DNA from: Micromonospora costi
GTDB lineage: Bacteria > Actinomycetota > Actinomycetes > Mycobacteriales > Micromonosporaceae
Direction: 5' to 3'
NCBI RefSeq assembly: GCF_003626655.1
Contig: NZ_RBAN01000001.1
Location: 558,001-622,000, forward strand
DNA length: 64,000 nt
Part shown: one piece after another, positions 33,679-42,467 of the stretch
How the letters are laid out: each line of letters starts with the position of its first letter
Numbering within the stretch: the first letter of the stretch is position 1
The notes under the pieces: generated by a model
Database searches by the model: none
Told to the model about the DNA's origin: nothing
What the model saw: the letters and a program-made list of their open reading frames with translations, nothing else
Program-made: the position numbers and the translations under genes

Positions 33679-34917
33679 ATGGCAGGCCCTGTCCCCTCCG
33701 CCGTCGCCTCCGCGGGCCGGAACCCGCTCACCCAGCTCACGCTGGCCGACCTCCGGCAGCGCACCAGCGTGAAGTGGCGGATGCACCCGCCGGACGTGCT
33801 CCCCCTCTGGGTCGCGGAGATGGACGTTCCGCTCGCTCCGGCCGTGGCCGACGTCCTGCGCCGCGCCGTCGACCTCGGTGACACCGGTTATCCGCACGGA
33901 ACGGCGTACGCGGAGGCGCTCGGCGGGTTCGCGGCGGGCCGCTGGGGATGGTACGACTTCCGCGTCGACCACACGACGGTCGTGCCCGACGTGATGATGG
34001 GCATCGTCGAGGTGCTCCGGCTCGTGACCGATCCCGGGGACGCCGTGGTCGTCTGCTCCCCCGTGTACGCGCCCTTCTACGCGTTCGTAAGCCACGCGGG
34101 CCGGCAGGTGGTCGAGGCGCCGCTCGGGCCCGACCTGCGGATCGATCCCGCGGCGCTCGACGACGCCTTCCGCCGGGCCCGGGCCACCGGCCGCCGGCCC
34201 GCGTTCCTGCTGGCCAACCCGCACAATCCGACGGGTGTCGTCCACCGCCGCGACGAGCTGGAGACGGTGGCGGCACTGGCCGACCGGCACGGTGTGCGGG
34301 TGATCTCCGACGAGATCCACGCACCGCTCGTGCTCGCGGGGGCGCGCTTCACGCCGTACCTCACGGTGGCCGGCGCCGAGAACGCTTTCGCCCTGACCTC
34401 TGCCTCGAAGGCGTGGAACCTCGCCGGCCTGAAGGCGGCGCTGGCGATCGCCGGGCCGCGGGCCGCCGCCGATCTTCGGCAGATGCCGGAGGAGGTCAGC
34501 CACGGGCCGAGTCACCTGGGCGTCCTGGCGCACACCGCCGCGCTCCGCGCCGGTGGGCCGTGGCTCGACCTCCTCCTCGACGGCCTCGACGAGAACCGCT
34601 CGCTGCTCGCGACGCTGCTGGCCAAGCACCTCCCGTCGGTCACGCACCACCGCCCGGAGGGCACCTACCTCGCGTGGCTGGACTGCACGGCGCTGGGCGT
34701 GGCCGCCGAGCAGCCGACGGACGAACCGGGCGTCGCCAGCGACCTGGCCGGGCCGGCGCGGATGTTCCTCGACCGGGCGCGGGTCGCCCTCAGCTCCGGG
34801 CACGTCTTCGGCACCGGCGGGGCGGGCTTCGTGCGGCTGAACTTCGCCACCTCACCGGAGATCCTCACCGAGGCCGTCACCCGCATGGGCCGGGCCGTCG
34901 AGGCGTCGGCCGGCTGA
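33679..34917 (+). CDS. PatB/MalY-like PLP-dependent C-S lyase or aminotransferase
   Basis: 412 residues of a fold-type I PLP enzyme of the MalY/PatB class: [26 protein letters not shown] is the hallmark N-terminal segment, followed by [31 protein letters not shown] and the Schiff-base lysine K244 in [17 protein letters not shown] is the C-terminal arginine motif. It likely cleaves cystathionine or cysteine conjugates, releasing thiol, pyruvate and ammonia. TAGGGT (33666-33671) lies seven bases before ATG 33679, pointing to a leaderless transcript. Confidence 0.93.
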   Translation: MAGPVPSAVASAGRNPLTQLTLADLRQRTSVKWRMHPPDVLPLWVAEMDVPLAPAVADVLRRAVDLGDTGYPHGTAYAEALGGFAAGRWGWYDFRVDHTTVVPDVMMGIVEVLRLVTDPGDAVVVCSPVYAPFYAFVSHAGRQVVEAPLGPDLRIDPAALDDAFRRARATGRRPAFLLANPHNPTGVVHRRDELETVAALADRHGVRVISDEIHAPLVLAGARFTPYLTVAGAENAFALTSASKAWNLAGLKAALAIAGPRAAADLRQMPEEVSHGPSHLGVLAHTAALRAGGPWLDLLLDGLDENRSLLATLLAKHLPSVTHHRPEGTYLAWLDCTALGVAAEQPTDEPGVASDLAGPARMFLDRARVALSSGHVFGTGGAGFVRLNFATSPEILTEAVTRMGRAVEASAG

Positions 34918-34949
34918 CTCACGGCCGCGCCGTCGAGGCGTCGGCCGGC
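34894..34949 (+). repeat. 21-bp direct repeat at the PatB gene end
   Basis: The sequence at 34894-34914 (coding for the last residues before the stop) recurs exactly at 34929-34949 after the stop, a 35-base offset. It looks like a local duplication of the 3' end. The rest of the 108-base gap to the M20 gene shows nothing else. Confidence 0.8.
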
Positions 34950-35025
34950 GGACGGTGCGGCCCGCCGCGGGCGGACCGCGCCGGCGGCGTCGTGCCGGCG
35001 CGGCCCGCGCGGGCCGGGTGTCCCG

Positions 35026-36774
35026 CTACTCCAGCGGAGGCAGGTTGAACGGCGGCAGCTCGGGCCCGAGGTCCGGGGCGGACTCGGTCGAGACGACCCG
35101 CCGGGGCGGCCAGGTGACGCCGCGTGGCGGCCAGGACTGGTTGGTCCGCTCCAGGAACCACTTCGGAGGCTCGTACAGCGGGAGCTGGTAGTCGTCCGGC
35201 AGCATGCTCTTCCACTTGATCTTGGAGGTGCGCCGGTGGAACTCCTCCTTCATCTCGGCCAGGATGGTCGGCTGGGTCAGCAGGTCGATGGTGGTGGCGG
35301 CCAGGTACTTGGCGGCGGCCAGCATCGACACGTGACCGGCGTGCGAGGCCGCGGTGGCCGTGTGGTGCCACGAATGGTTCTTCGTGCCACCCGGCTGGTG
35401 TGCGGTGCCCATGGAGATCGTGGGCACCTGCCAGCTGATGTCGGCGACGTCGGTGGAGCCGCCGCCCATGAACACGGGCGCCGGCGGCCGGAGGTCGTTG
35501 ATCTTGTCCGAGAAGCCGGTCTCGGCGGACCCGTTCGACTTCTGCAGCGCCTTGCCGAAGCGCTGGTCTGCCTCGGAGAACGTGGGCGCGCCGAGCTGGG
35601 TCATGTTGGCGTGCATCAGCTCCGCGCCGCGCTTGTTGCCCAGCATGTTCCACACGCCGCCCATGATCCGGTACTCCATGCGGGTGTTGGTGGCCAGCGC
35701 TGCCGCCTCGGCGCACTTGACGATCTTGTCCATGAGGATCTTCGAGCGGGCCGGGCTGCCCTCCCGGGCGTAGTACCAGATGCTCGACAGCGTCGGGAAG
35801 ACGTTCGGCGCCTGCCCGGCCTGCCGGATGGCGTGGTGCATGCGGGCCGTGTGGGCCATGTCGCTCTCGCGCAGGAACTCGGTCAGCATGGCCATCGCCG
35901 TGACGGCGTCCTGGGTGGACCGGGTGGCCAGCGGTGAACCGCCGTGGCCGTCGGTGCCGAGGAAGTGGAACGCGACGCTGTACATCGCGTTGCCCGAACC
36001 CCAGCTCGTGCTGTTGCCGGTGGCGGGGTGCCAGTCGACGAAGGCGTCCAGGCCCCGGTAGACGCCCGCCTTGACGGCCACCGACTTGCCGACCAGCTGC
36101 TCCTCGGCCGTGGACCCGAAGAACTTGATGGTGCCGTCGAGGTTGCGGGCCCTCATGGCGGCCGCGGTCGCGGCCGCGGCGCCCGCCGCCGCCGCACCCA
36201 GCGCGCAGTGCCCACAGCCGTGCCCGAAGCCGTACGTGGGCGCGTACGGGTCGTGGTGGTAGACCAGCGGGGAGTGCTTCGGGTTGCCCTTCTCCTGCGA
36301 CAGTCCCGGCAGGGCGTCGTACTCACCGCTGAACCCGATCACCGGCCTGCCGGTGCCGTGACTGAACGTGGCCACGAAGGCGGTGGGCATGCCGCCCGCG
36401 CCCCACTCGATCCGGAAGCCGTTCGCCGCCAGGAACTGCGCCTCCGCCCACGATGAGTTCCACTCCGCCAGCGAGGGTTCCGCGTACTCCCAGATCCGGT
36501 CGTTCAGGCCAGCGATGCGGTCGGCCTGCCGGTCGATCCACGAGACGGCCGAATCCTTGGCCGGCGAGTCGACGGCGAGGTTGGTGGGCGCCTCGTAGTT
36601 GACCGGGTCCGCGGGCATCGTGTTGGGGTCGAGCGCCAGGTCGGACGCGGCGGCCAGGGCCGGATCCCCGGTCAGCACGGGGGCGACCGCCAGCCCGGCG
36701 CCGGCCATGCCGAGAAGGCCCAGCAGGTCCCGGCGGCTGTACCCGGACGAATCGAGATGATCGGTTTCGCACAT
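35026..36774 (-). CDS. Tat-exported M20 amidohydrolase (AbgB-like)
   Basis: 582 residues from ATG 36774 (GAGGAG upstream). A Tat signal (YSRRDLLGLLGMAGAGLAVA) leads into an M20 amidohydrolase domain: FSGEYDALPG, YGFGHGCGHCALGAAAAG with metal-binding histidines, STAEEQLVGKSVAVKAGVYRGLD, and FLGTDGHGGSP in the lid/dimerisation domain. The closest pattern is the AbgB/p-aminobenzoyl-glutamate hydrolase branch, which cleaves N-acyl amino acids or dipeptides. Export is unusual for that branch. A tandem glycine riboswitch on the same strand lies 190 bases upstream, so expression should follow glycine; the enzyme may release or consume a glycine-containing substrate (inference). Confidence 0.9.
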   Translation of the reverse strand: MCETDHLDSSGYSRRDLLGLLGMAGAGLAVAPVLTGDPALAAASDLALDPNTMPADPVNYEAPTNLAVDSPAKDSAVSWIDRQADRIAGLNDRIWEYAEPSLAEWNSSWAEAQFLAANGFRIEWGAGGMPTAFVATFSHGTGRPVIGFSGEYDALPGLSQEKGNPKHSPLVYHHDPYAPTYGFGHGCGHCALGAAAAGAAAATAAAMRARNLDGTIKFFGSTAEEQLVGKSVAVKAGVYRGLDAFVDWHPATGNSTSWGSGNAMYSVAFHFLGTDGHGGSPLATRSTQDAVTAMAMLTEFLRESDMAHTARMHHAIRQAGQAPNVFPTLSSIWYYAREGSPARSKILMDKIVKCAEAAALATNTRMEYRIMGGVWNMLGNKRGAELMHANMTQLGAPTFSEADQRFGKALQKSNGSAETGFSDKINDLRPPAPVFMGGGSTDVADISWQVPTISMGTAHQPGGTKNHSWHHTATAASHAGHVSMLAAAKYLAATTIDLLTQPTILAEMKEEFHRRTSKIKWKSMLPDDYQLPLYEPPKWFLERTNQSWPPRGVTWPPRRVVSTESAPDLGPELPPFNLPPLE

Positions 36775-36964
36775 GGTTCCACTCCTCGACTGCGAGCTGA
36801 TCAACCGGACACCGCTAGCGGGTCATCGGCACGCCGAATCAGGGGACCAATGATCGATCCGGAGACACGAATGGGCGTGGGGGCGCAACGGTCGGGGGGT
36901 CGCCGGATCGAAAAGGCATGGCGTTGAGCCGGTTGACCATTGTGGACGCGGCGGGCGTCCTCCG

Positions 36965-37145
36965 TCCCCACTGTCTGTGTACCTGAGAGCGTCGCCGGCG
37001 CCGGCCGGCTTTCCCCTTCGGTGAGCGGCACACGCCGCTGCTCTCCAGTGGCGCCTCGGAGCTGCAGTACTTGGGCCTGTGAGTTTCCGGGGAGGTTGCT
37101 CCTTCGGCGCCTCCCCTGGCCAGGAGGAGGGCTCTCCTACAGCTC
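36965..37145 (-). ncRNA. Tandem glycine riboswitch
   Basis: On the minus strand two glycine aptamers lie in series. Aptamer 1 has GGAGAG (37137-37132) and GCGCCGAAGGAGCAA (37110-37096). Aptamer 2 has GGAGAG (37046-37041), CACCGAAGGGG (37023-37013) and the tail GCTCTCAGGT (36990-36981) followed by an ACAGACAGTGGGG-type end. These are the hallmark blocks of gcvT-type motifs. The only downstream gene is the exported M20 amidohydrolase. The 190 bases between contain no obvious U-tract terminator, so control by translation or Rho is likely. Confidence 0.92.
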
Positions 37146-37162
37146 CTCAAACGGCTGATTTG

Positions 37163-37191
37163 ATCCAACGCAGAACGGGGGCAGATGTCAA
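37163..37191 (-). promoter_or_regulatory. Promoter of the glycine riboswitch transcript
   Basis: TTGACA (37191-37186), 17-base spacer, TTGGAT (37168-37163) on the minus strand, placing the start site near 37156, just upstream of aptamer 1. Bases 37192-37281, up to the end of the helR gene, show nothing else. Confidence 0.65.
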
Positions 37192-37281
37192 CCCTCATCT
37201 CATTGTTGCCGGGTAAAGGATCTTGTGGACGCCAATGTTTCGTCCGTTTTCGGGATACCACGCGTGTCGTTGGGGCCGGCG

Positions 37282-39465
37282 TCAGGACGTCCTGAGGACG
37301 ACGAGTTGGCGGGTCGCCCGGGTCATCGCGACGTACCGGTCGACGGCCCCCTCGATGCCCGCGCCGAACCGTTCCGGGTCGACGAGGACCACGAGGTCGA
37401 ACTCGAGCCCCTTCGACAGCTCCGGGGTCAGCGACCGGACGCGAGACGTCCCCCGGAAGGTGGGGTCGCCGATGACGCAGGCCGTCCCTTCGGCGTGCGC
37501 GGCGAGCCAGGCGTCGAGGATCCCGCGCAGGTCGGCCGCGGATCCGTGGACGACGGGTACGTCGGTGCGGCGCACGGAGGTCGGCACGTTGGCGTCCGGC
37601 AGCACGGCCCGGATGACCGGCTCGGCCTCGGCCATCACCGCCTCCGGCGTCCGGTAGTTGATGGTCAACGACGCCAGGGTGACCCGGTCCAGCCCGATCC
37701 GGGCGAGCCGCTCCTGCCATGACTCGGTGAACCCGTGCCGGGCCTGGGCGCGGTCCCCCACGATGGTGAAGCTGCGCGACGGGCAGCGCAGCAGCAGCAT
37801 CTGCCACTCCGCGTCGGTCAGCTCCTGCGCCTCGTCCACGACGATGTGCGCGAAGGGGCCGGCGAGCCGGTCCGGTTCGGCGGTGGGCAGTCCGGCCTCG
37901 TCGACCAGGGAGTTGCGCATGTCCTCACCGCGCAGCATCGTCAGCAGGCCCTCGCCGTCGTCATAGACGTTGGCGTCGAGCAGGTCGTCGACGACCCGGT
38001 CCATGCGCGCGTGTTCGGCGGCGACGGTGGCTTCACGCCGGCGCCCACGCCGGGACGCCTCCGGGTCGCCGAGCCGCTGCCGCGCGGCGTCCAGGAGCGG
38101 CAGGTCGGACACCGTCCAGGCGCGGGCGTCGGGGCGCTGGAATTTCCGGATCTGCTCCACGGCGAGCCAGGGCGCGCACCTGCGCAGGTACGCGGGGACC
38201 GACCAGAGGTCCGCGACGAGGTCGGCCGCGTCGAGCAGCGGCCAGGCGCGGTGGAACGCCGCGAGGAGTTCTCTGTTCCGCGACAGCGACCGGCGGACCA
38301 GGTCCTCCGGCTCCTCCCCCTCGTACTTGTCCACCAGGATCGTGAGCAGTTCCTCCCAGATCTCGTCACGCGCCTCGTTGTGGGGTGTCCCGGGCCCCGG
38401 CGCCCCGAACGCGTCGGCCCAGTCGTCGGCGCTCAGCCAGATGTCGGACTCGTCGGTCGAGACCCGCATCCCCCTGGCCGGCGGCTCCTCGTAGAACCGC
38501 ACGGCCGCCTCGATCGCCGTCACCAGGGCCACGGACGACTTCAGGACGGCCACGTCCGGATCGGTCTCGTCGATCGCGGCGGCGCCCTCCGGCACGAGGT
38601 CCCGCAGGGTGCAGATCTGCACGTCCTCCTCTCCGAGGCTGGGGAGGACGTCGGCGACGTACGCCAGGTACGGCTGGTGGGGGCCGACGAACAGCACGCC
38701 GCCGCGGCGGTGACCGAGGCGAGGGTCGGCGTAGAGGAGGTACGCGGTACGGTGCAGGGCGACGACCGTCTTGCCGGTGCCCGGCCCGCCGTCGACGACG
38801 AGCGCGCCGCTCGACCCCGCACGGATGATGGCGTCCTGGTCGGCCTGGATCGTGCCGAGCACGTCCCGCATCCGCTCCGACCGGCTGCTGTCGAGGCTCG
38901 CGATGAAGGCGGACTGGTCGTCGAGGGCGGCGTGCCCCGCCAACCCGTCCGGCGTGAACACCTCGTCCCAGTAGTCGCTGATCCGGCCGCGCGTCCACCG
39001 GTACCGGCGGCGGCTCGCCAGGCCCATCGGGTTGGCGTGGGTCGCCGCGAAGAACGGCTCGGCCGCCGGGGAGCGCCAGTCGAGCAGCAGCCGACGGCCC
39101 TCGCTGTCCCGGAGGCCGAAACGGCCGACGTACACGGGTTCGGAGTCGTCCGCGCCGACCATGCGTCCGAGGCACAGGTCCAGACCGAAGCGACGCAGCC
39201 CCCGGAGGCGAGCGGTCAGCCTGCGGACCTCCTCGTCCCGCTCCAACGCCCGTCGCCCCGTGCCTCCCGGCGCCCGGCGCGCGGCGTCGAGGCGGTCCGA
39301 CAGGTCGGCGATCGAGTGCGCGATGCTCGCCGCGATCGCCGCGAAATGCCGCTCGTCGCCGGCGATCAGCGCTGGATCGGCCTTCGCCGCGAGGCGATCG
39401 GGAAGGTCGAACGCGCTGGTGTCCAGCGGCGCCGCGGGACGAGTTCCGATTGGCGGTACAGACAC
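37282..39465 (-). CDS. helR: HelR-like RNA polymerase-associated helicase (HelD family)
   Basis: 727 residues from GTG 39465. HelD family: an N-terminal coiled-coil region (about 20-110), GRFGLRDSEGRRLLLDWRSPAAEPFF, Walker A GGPGTGKT (around residue 230), Walker B HIVVDEAQELTDAEW, and late motifs GDRAQARHG, NYRTPEAVM and YVAMTRATRQLVVL. HelD proteins insert into RNA polymerase and release it from nucleic acid; the HelR branch displaces rifamycins. A rifamycin-associated element at 39525-39543 upstream supports HelR. An upstream in-frame extension overlaps that element and a palindrome and is rejected. Confidence 0.88.
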   Translation of the reverse strand: MSVPPIGTRPAAPLDTSAFDLPDRLAAKADPALIAGDERHFAAIAASIAHSIADLSDRLDAARRAPGGTGRRALERDEEVRRLTARLRGLRRFGLDLCLGRMVGADDSEPVYVGRFGLRDSEGRRLLLDWRSPAAEPFFAATHANPMGLASRRRYRWTRGRISDYWDEVFTPDGLAGHAALDDQSAFIASLDSSRSERMRDVLGTIQADQDAIIRAGSSGALVVDGGPGTGKTVVALHRTAYLLYADPRLGHRRGGVLFVGPHQPYLAYVADVLPSLGEEDVQICTLRDLVPEGAAAIDETDPDVAVLKSSVALVTAIEAAVRFYEEPPARGMRVSTDESDIWLSADDWADAFGAPGPGTPHNEARDEIWEELLTILVDKYEGEEPEDLVRRSLSRNRELLAAFHRAWPLLDAADLVADLWSVPAYLRRCAPWLAVEQIRKFQRPDARAWTVSDLPLLDAARQRLGDPEASRRGRRREATVAAEHARMDRVVDDLLDANVYDDGEGLLTMLRGEDMRNSLVDEAGLPTAEPDRLAGPFAHIVVDEAQELTDAEWQMLLLRCPSRSFTIVGDRAQARHGFTESWQERLARIGLDRVTLASLTINYRTPEAVMAEAEPVIRAVLPDANVPTSVRRTDVPVVHGSAADLRGILDAWLAAHAEGTACVIGDPTFRGTSRVRSLTPELSKGLEFDLVVLVDPERFGAGIEGAVDRYVAMTRATRQLVVLRTS

Positions 39466-39524
39466 TGTCGCGGCCCCATTTCCTGACGGTTTTTGGCTCG
39501 GCCGGCGATTCTGCGGTATGGACC

Positions 39525-39543
39525 GGGTCTTGCCGCAAGCCCC
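39525..39543 (-). promoter_or_regulatory. Rifamycin-associated element (RAE)-like sequence
   Basis: On the minus strand GGGGCTTGCGGCAAGACCC, a near-symmetric 19-mer centred on CTTGCGGCAAG, 60 bases upstream of the HelR start. As I recall the published RAE consensus it shares the GGGGCTTGCGGCAAG core. The element controls rifamycin-inducible resistance genes in actinomycetes. Confidence 0.75.
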
Positions 39544-39641
39544 CAGGTGCGCTATATGTTGAAAGTGGCGGGGAGTACGTAGCGCATTCGCCGTACGGTA
39601 AATCGCCCCCGATAAATGCCCATCGCCGAGGTGACGGCAGG

Positions 39642-39697
39642 CGATATGGCGGCATCCGGCACAGCCGGACACCGCCATATCGGGGTGACGTCGATCA
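39642..39697 (-). repeat. Family I intergenic palindrome, copy 2
   Basis: Arms CGATATGGCGG (39642-39652) and CCGCCATATCG (39672-39682); inside, TCCGGC (39655-39660) pairs with GCCGGA (39664-39669), giving an almost continuous hairpin with an ACA loop. The border GTCGATCA (39690-39697) matches copies 1 and 3. Relative to copy 1 the G-to-A change occurs in both arms. Confidence 0.85.
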
Positions 39698-39714
39698 GGA
39701 AGCTCGGACGCCGC

Positions 39715-40278
39715 TCACGGCCGGCGTTGGAAGACCGTGATGAGCACGCCCTCGCCGACGGTGATCGACTCGGTCAACGTCCAGATCGACTTGTCCGGGG
39801 TCTCCCCGAACAGGCGCCGCCCGGTGCCCAGGACGACCGGGAACGTCATGAGGTGCAGCTCGTCGACGAGGTCGTGGGCGAGCAGTCCCTGCACGAGCCG
39901 GATGCTGCCGGCCACCGAGATGTCGCCGTCGATCTCGGTCCGGAGCCGGCGGACCTCCTCCGCCAGGCCGCCGGAGAGCACGTGCGTGTTGTTCCACCCG
40001 GGCCGGGTGAGCGTGCGCGAGTAGACGTACTTCGGCATGCCGTTGTACTTGTCGGCGAGCTCGCCCTCGTACTGCGGCCAGGCGGCGGCGAATCCCTCGT
40101 ACGTCCGGCGGCCGAGGAGCAGCGCCTCGGCGCCGAGCGCCTCGTCCACCTTGAACTGCTCGCCCTCGGCGCCACGGTCGAACGCGAAGCTCCAGTTCCG
40201 GTACGTGAAGTCCTCGCCGCCGGGCGCCTCCGCGACGCCGTCGAGCGAGACGAACTCGGTCACCACGATCCGTCCCAT
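39715..40278 (-). CDS. Dihydrofolate reductase-like (RibD C-terminal domain) protein
   Basis: 187 residues of the RibD_C/DHFR-like fold: IVVTEFVSLDGVAEAPGG at the N terminus, ALLLGRRTYEGFAAAWPQ, KYVYSRTLTRPGWNNTHVL, DISVAGSIRLVQGLLAHDLVDELHL and VVLGTGRRLFG. Such stand-alone proteins are NADPH-dependent reductases of unknown substrate, rarely true DHFR. It lies 14 bases after the alpha/beta hydrolase gene, so it is the second gene of that operon, and 17 bases from the palindromic repeat at its 3' side. Confidence 0.88.
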   Translation of the reverse strand: MGRIVVTEFVSLDGVAEAPGGEDFTYRNWSFAFDRGAEGEQFKVDEALGAEALLLGRRTYEGFAAAWPQYEGELADKYNGMPKYVYSRTLTRPGWNNTHVLSGGLAEEVRRLRTEIDGDISVAGSIRLVQGLLAHDLVDELHLMTFPVVLGTGRRLFGETPDKSIWTLTESITVGEGVLITVFQRRP

Positions 40279-40292
40279 GTCGGTCCCGCCCG

Positions 40293-41111
40293 TCAGCCGG
40301 CGTGGGCGAAGTCGCGCAGCGCGGAGGCGAGCACGTCGGCGGGGGCGCTGTGCTGCTCGCCCTTGACCACCTGGAGGGTGGCGGTCGGCAGCAGCTCGGC
40401 CAGCGCCCGGGTGCCGGCGGTGATGAACGGGAACGTCGCGCTGCCGTGCATCACCAGCGTGGGCACGGTGACGGAGGCCCAGCGGTCGCGGGGCAGCGGC
40501 CCGCCCGACATCGTGGTCCCCATGATCCGGCCGTCGTACGCGATCGTCGGCGCGACCGCCTCCAGGACCGGCCAGAACTCGCTGTGCCGCATCCCGGCCA
40601 CGGCCTCGGCGGGCATGCCGGCCGCGGCGGTCAGGAACAGCTCCGCGGCGTCACCGGGACGCCCGTCGGCCACGGCCGCGTCGAGGCGCGGCACGTAGTC
40701 GGCCGGCAGCGGCGGGCGGCTGTCGTCGACCACGAACGGCGGCTCGAACAGCGCGAGCCGGGCGATGGGCAGGCCGGCCGCCGCGGCGTCGAGCGCGAGG
40801 ACCGCGCCGGACGACCACCCGAACACGGTCGCCGGCGCGCCCGCGACCTCGATGAGCGCGGCCAGGTCCTCGATCTCGCGCGCCACGGCGTACGGCGCGG
40901 TGTCGGTGCTCTGGCCGCGGCCGCGGCGGTCGTAGGCGTACGTCCGGAACTCGTCGCCGAGCAGCCGGCCGATCTCGTCGTTCGTGGGGTTGATGGCGGG
41001 GTAGGCGGTCGCCCCGTCGATGATGATGAGCGGTTCGCCCCGGCCCCAGGCGGTGAACGCGATCACGGTGCCGTCCGCGGACACGGCGGCCGCGCTGACG
41101 TTCTCGGTCAT
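40293..41111 (-). CDS. Alpha/beta hydrolase
   Basis: 272 residues from ATG 41111 (AAAGG upstream). A small single-domain alpha/beta hydrolase: TAWGRGEPLIIIDGATAYPA near the oxyanion site, TYAYDRRGRGQSTDT, the nucleophile elbow G-W-S-S-G in VFGWSSGAVLALDAAAAG, and a C-terminal HSAPADV segment supplying the catalytic His. The substrate is unknown. Next to a DHFR-like reductase in one operon and just downstream of an AraC-type regulator on the same strand. A long upstream frame overlaps the regulator and is discarded. Confidence 0.88.
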   Translation of the reverse strand: MTENVSAAAVSADGTVIAFTAWGRGEPLIIIDGATAYPAINPTNDEIGRLLGDEFRTYAYDRRGRGQSTDTAPYAVAREIEDLAALIEVAGAPATVFGWSSGAVLALDAAAAGLPIARLALFEPPFVVDDSRPPLPADYVPRLDAAVADGRPGDAAELFLTAAAGMPAEAVAGMRHSEFWPVLEAVAPTIAYDGRIMGTTMSGGPLPRDRWASVTVPTLVMHGSATFPFITAGTRALAELLPTATLQVVKGEQHSAPADVLASALRDFAHAG

Positions 41112-41178
41112 GTGATGTGCCTTTCGTGCTGGCGGTGGGGAGGTTCCCCGGGCGGCGGTGTGCCGCGGTGCACCCAGG

Positions 41179-41901
41179 CTAGGAACCAGCGCCGTCGCCG
41201 ATCTTGTACAGAAGCGACAGGGGCTGCCCGGCGGGGTCCCGGCGGCGCAGCTCGGTCGCGGTGCGCCCGATGAAGCGCTGGAGCGAACGGGCGAGGTGCG
41301 GCTGGTCGTAGTAGCCGAGCCGGTTGGCCACCTCGACGGGTACGACGCCCTCGCCCAGCAGCACCGCGGCCTGCCGGGCCCGCTCGATCTGCCGGATGCC
41401 GCCCTGGGTGAGCCCGGTCGCCGCGGCCACCCGGCGCTGGATCGACCTCGCCCCGACCTCCGGTACGCCACCCGACACGACCTCGTCGACGAGCGGGTCG
41501 CGCAGGATGACGCCCTTGCGCACGAGCCGGGTTACGAACTGCTCCGCGCTGTCGAAGTCCGGCACGAGCCACTCCTCGCCGCCGAGCACGAACGTCGTGG
41601 CCGTCGCGTGCGGGCTCTCCAGGGCGGAGTCGACGAGGCGGGCCGGGGGCAGGTGCGGCAGGTAGGTGCCGTGCGCGAAGGTGATGCCGAAGGAGGCCGA
41701 GCCGTCGGGCACCTCCGCGCTGGAGGCCGTGGTCTCCGGACCCCGGATGGCGGCGTGGCGGCGCCCGGCGTCCTCCCAGAACACGAGTTCCCAGTTCGAC
41801 GTGGCGATCGACGTCATGTGGGCGACCCCGGACGCGTGGCTGCGCCACACCCGGTGGACGTAGGGCGAGTCCGACGGACGGTCCTCGTTCTCCAGCGGCA
41901 C
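41179..41901 (-). CDS. AraC family transcriptional regulator
   Basis: 240 residues from GTG 41901, with GGGAGG eight bases upstream. The N-terminal ~150 residues form a cupin-like sensor (WELVFWEDAGRRHAAIRGPETTAS, FGITFAHGTYLPHLPPARL); the C-terminal AraC HTH reads VGARSIQRRVAAATGLTQGGIRQIERARQAAVLLGEGVVPVEVANRLGYYDQPHLARSLQRFIGRT. This architecture matches regulators that control a downstream hydrolase. It is 67 bases upstream of the alpha/beta hydrolase/DHFR operon, which is its probable target; the effector is unknown. Confidence 0.88.
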   Translation of the reverse strand: MPLENEDRPSDSPYVHRVWRSHASGVAHMTSIATSNWELVFWEDAGRRHAAIRGPETTASSAEVPDGSASFGITFAHGTYLPHLPPARLVDSALESPHATATTFVLGGEEWLVPDFDSAEQFVTRLVRKGVILRDPLVDEVVSGGVPEVGARSIQRRVAAATGLTQGGIRQIERARQAAVLLGEGVVPVEVANRLGYYDQPHLARSLQRFIGRTATELRRRDPAGQPLSLLYKIGDGAGS

Positions 41902-41966
41902 TGCCCGTTCCTCCCCCCGGTGACCTGCGCAATCAGTCTCGCACGGCCCGCGTACGGAGCGGCAGG

Positions 41967-42467
41967 TCAGCTCCGTCGCCACACGTCGAACGTCTGGTAC
42001 AGGCGCCACCCGCCGTCCGGCTGCCGGGCTTCGTTGCGCCAGCGGAAACTGCCGGTCTCGATGTCGGAGAACGTCCAGCGCAACGAATCCCCGTCGAGGA
42101 CGATCTCCTCCCCCATCCGGGACGCCAGGAACGTGTGGACGCGACGCCGCCCGGGGCCAACCCAGGTGGAGCGCCACACGCCGGCACCGGCCGACGGGTC
42201 GGGAAAGCGGACGCTCACCCCGTGCTCGACCCCGGGCAGGATCCACACGTCGGTGGTGGCGTGACCACCGAGGGCGTACCCGAAGTGCCACTCGCCCCGG
42301 CGGACCGTCGACGACCCGTCGAGGTCGTACTCCGTGCAGTCGAGGAGCCAGGAGCCGGCGAACTGCCCGAAGAGGCTCAGATCGACACCGTCCGCGGGGC
42401 CGTCGGCGAGAAAGGCGTCCGCGAGGACATCGAGAGGTTTGGTGACCACGCTGCCAACGTACGTCAT
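41967..42467 (-). CDS. Protein of unknown function coupled to the MFS gene
   Basis: 166 residues from ATG 42467, whose ATGA overlaps the MFS stop; GTG 42449 is an alternative. A beta-rich lipocalin/DUF1579-like pattern: LSLFGQFAGSWLLDCTEYDLDGSSTVRRGEWHFGYALGGHATTDVWILPG, a duplicated charged strand, and a basic C terminus (RWRNEARQPDGGWRLYQTFDVWRRS). I do not recognise an assigned function. Coupling to the MFS transporter and control by the LacI regulator upstream suggest a shared pathway for uptake or export of a sugar or related compound. Confidence 0.75.
   Translation of the reverse strand: MTYVGSVVTKPLDVLADAFLADGPADGVDLSLFGQFAGSWLLDCTEYDLDGSSTVRRGEWHFGYALGGHATTDVWILPGVEHGVSVRFPDPSAGAGVWRSTWVGPGRRRVHTFLASRMGEEIVLDGDSLRWTFSDIETGSFRWRNEARQPDGGWRLYQTFDVWRRS

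Noticed and set aside
36839..36919. 26-codon ORF between the glycine riboswitch and the M20 gene
   Set aside because: No ribosome site or overlap with the gene start, so no support beyond an open frame.
39466..39678. N-terminal extension of HelR to 39678
   Set aside because: Would translate the RAE and family I palindrome; no ribosome site supports it.
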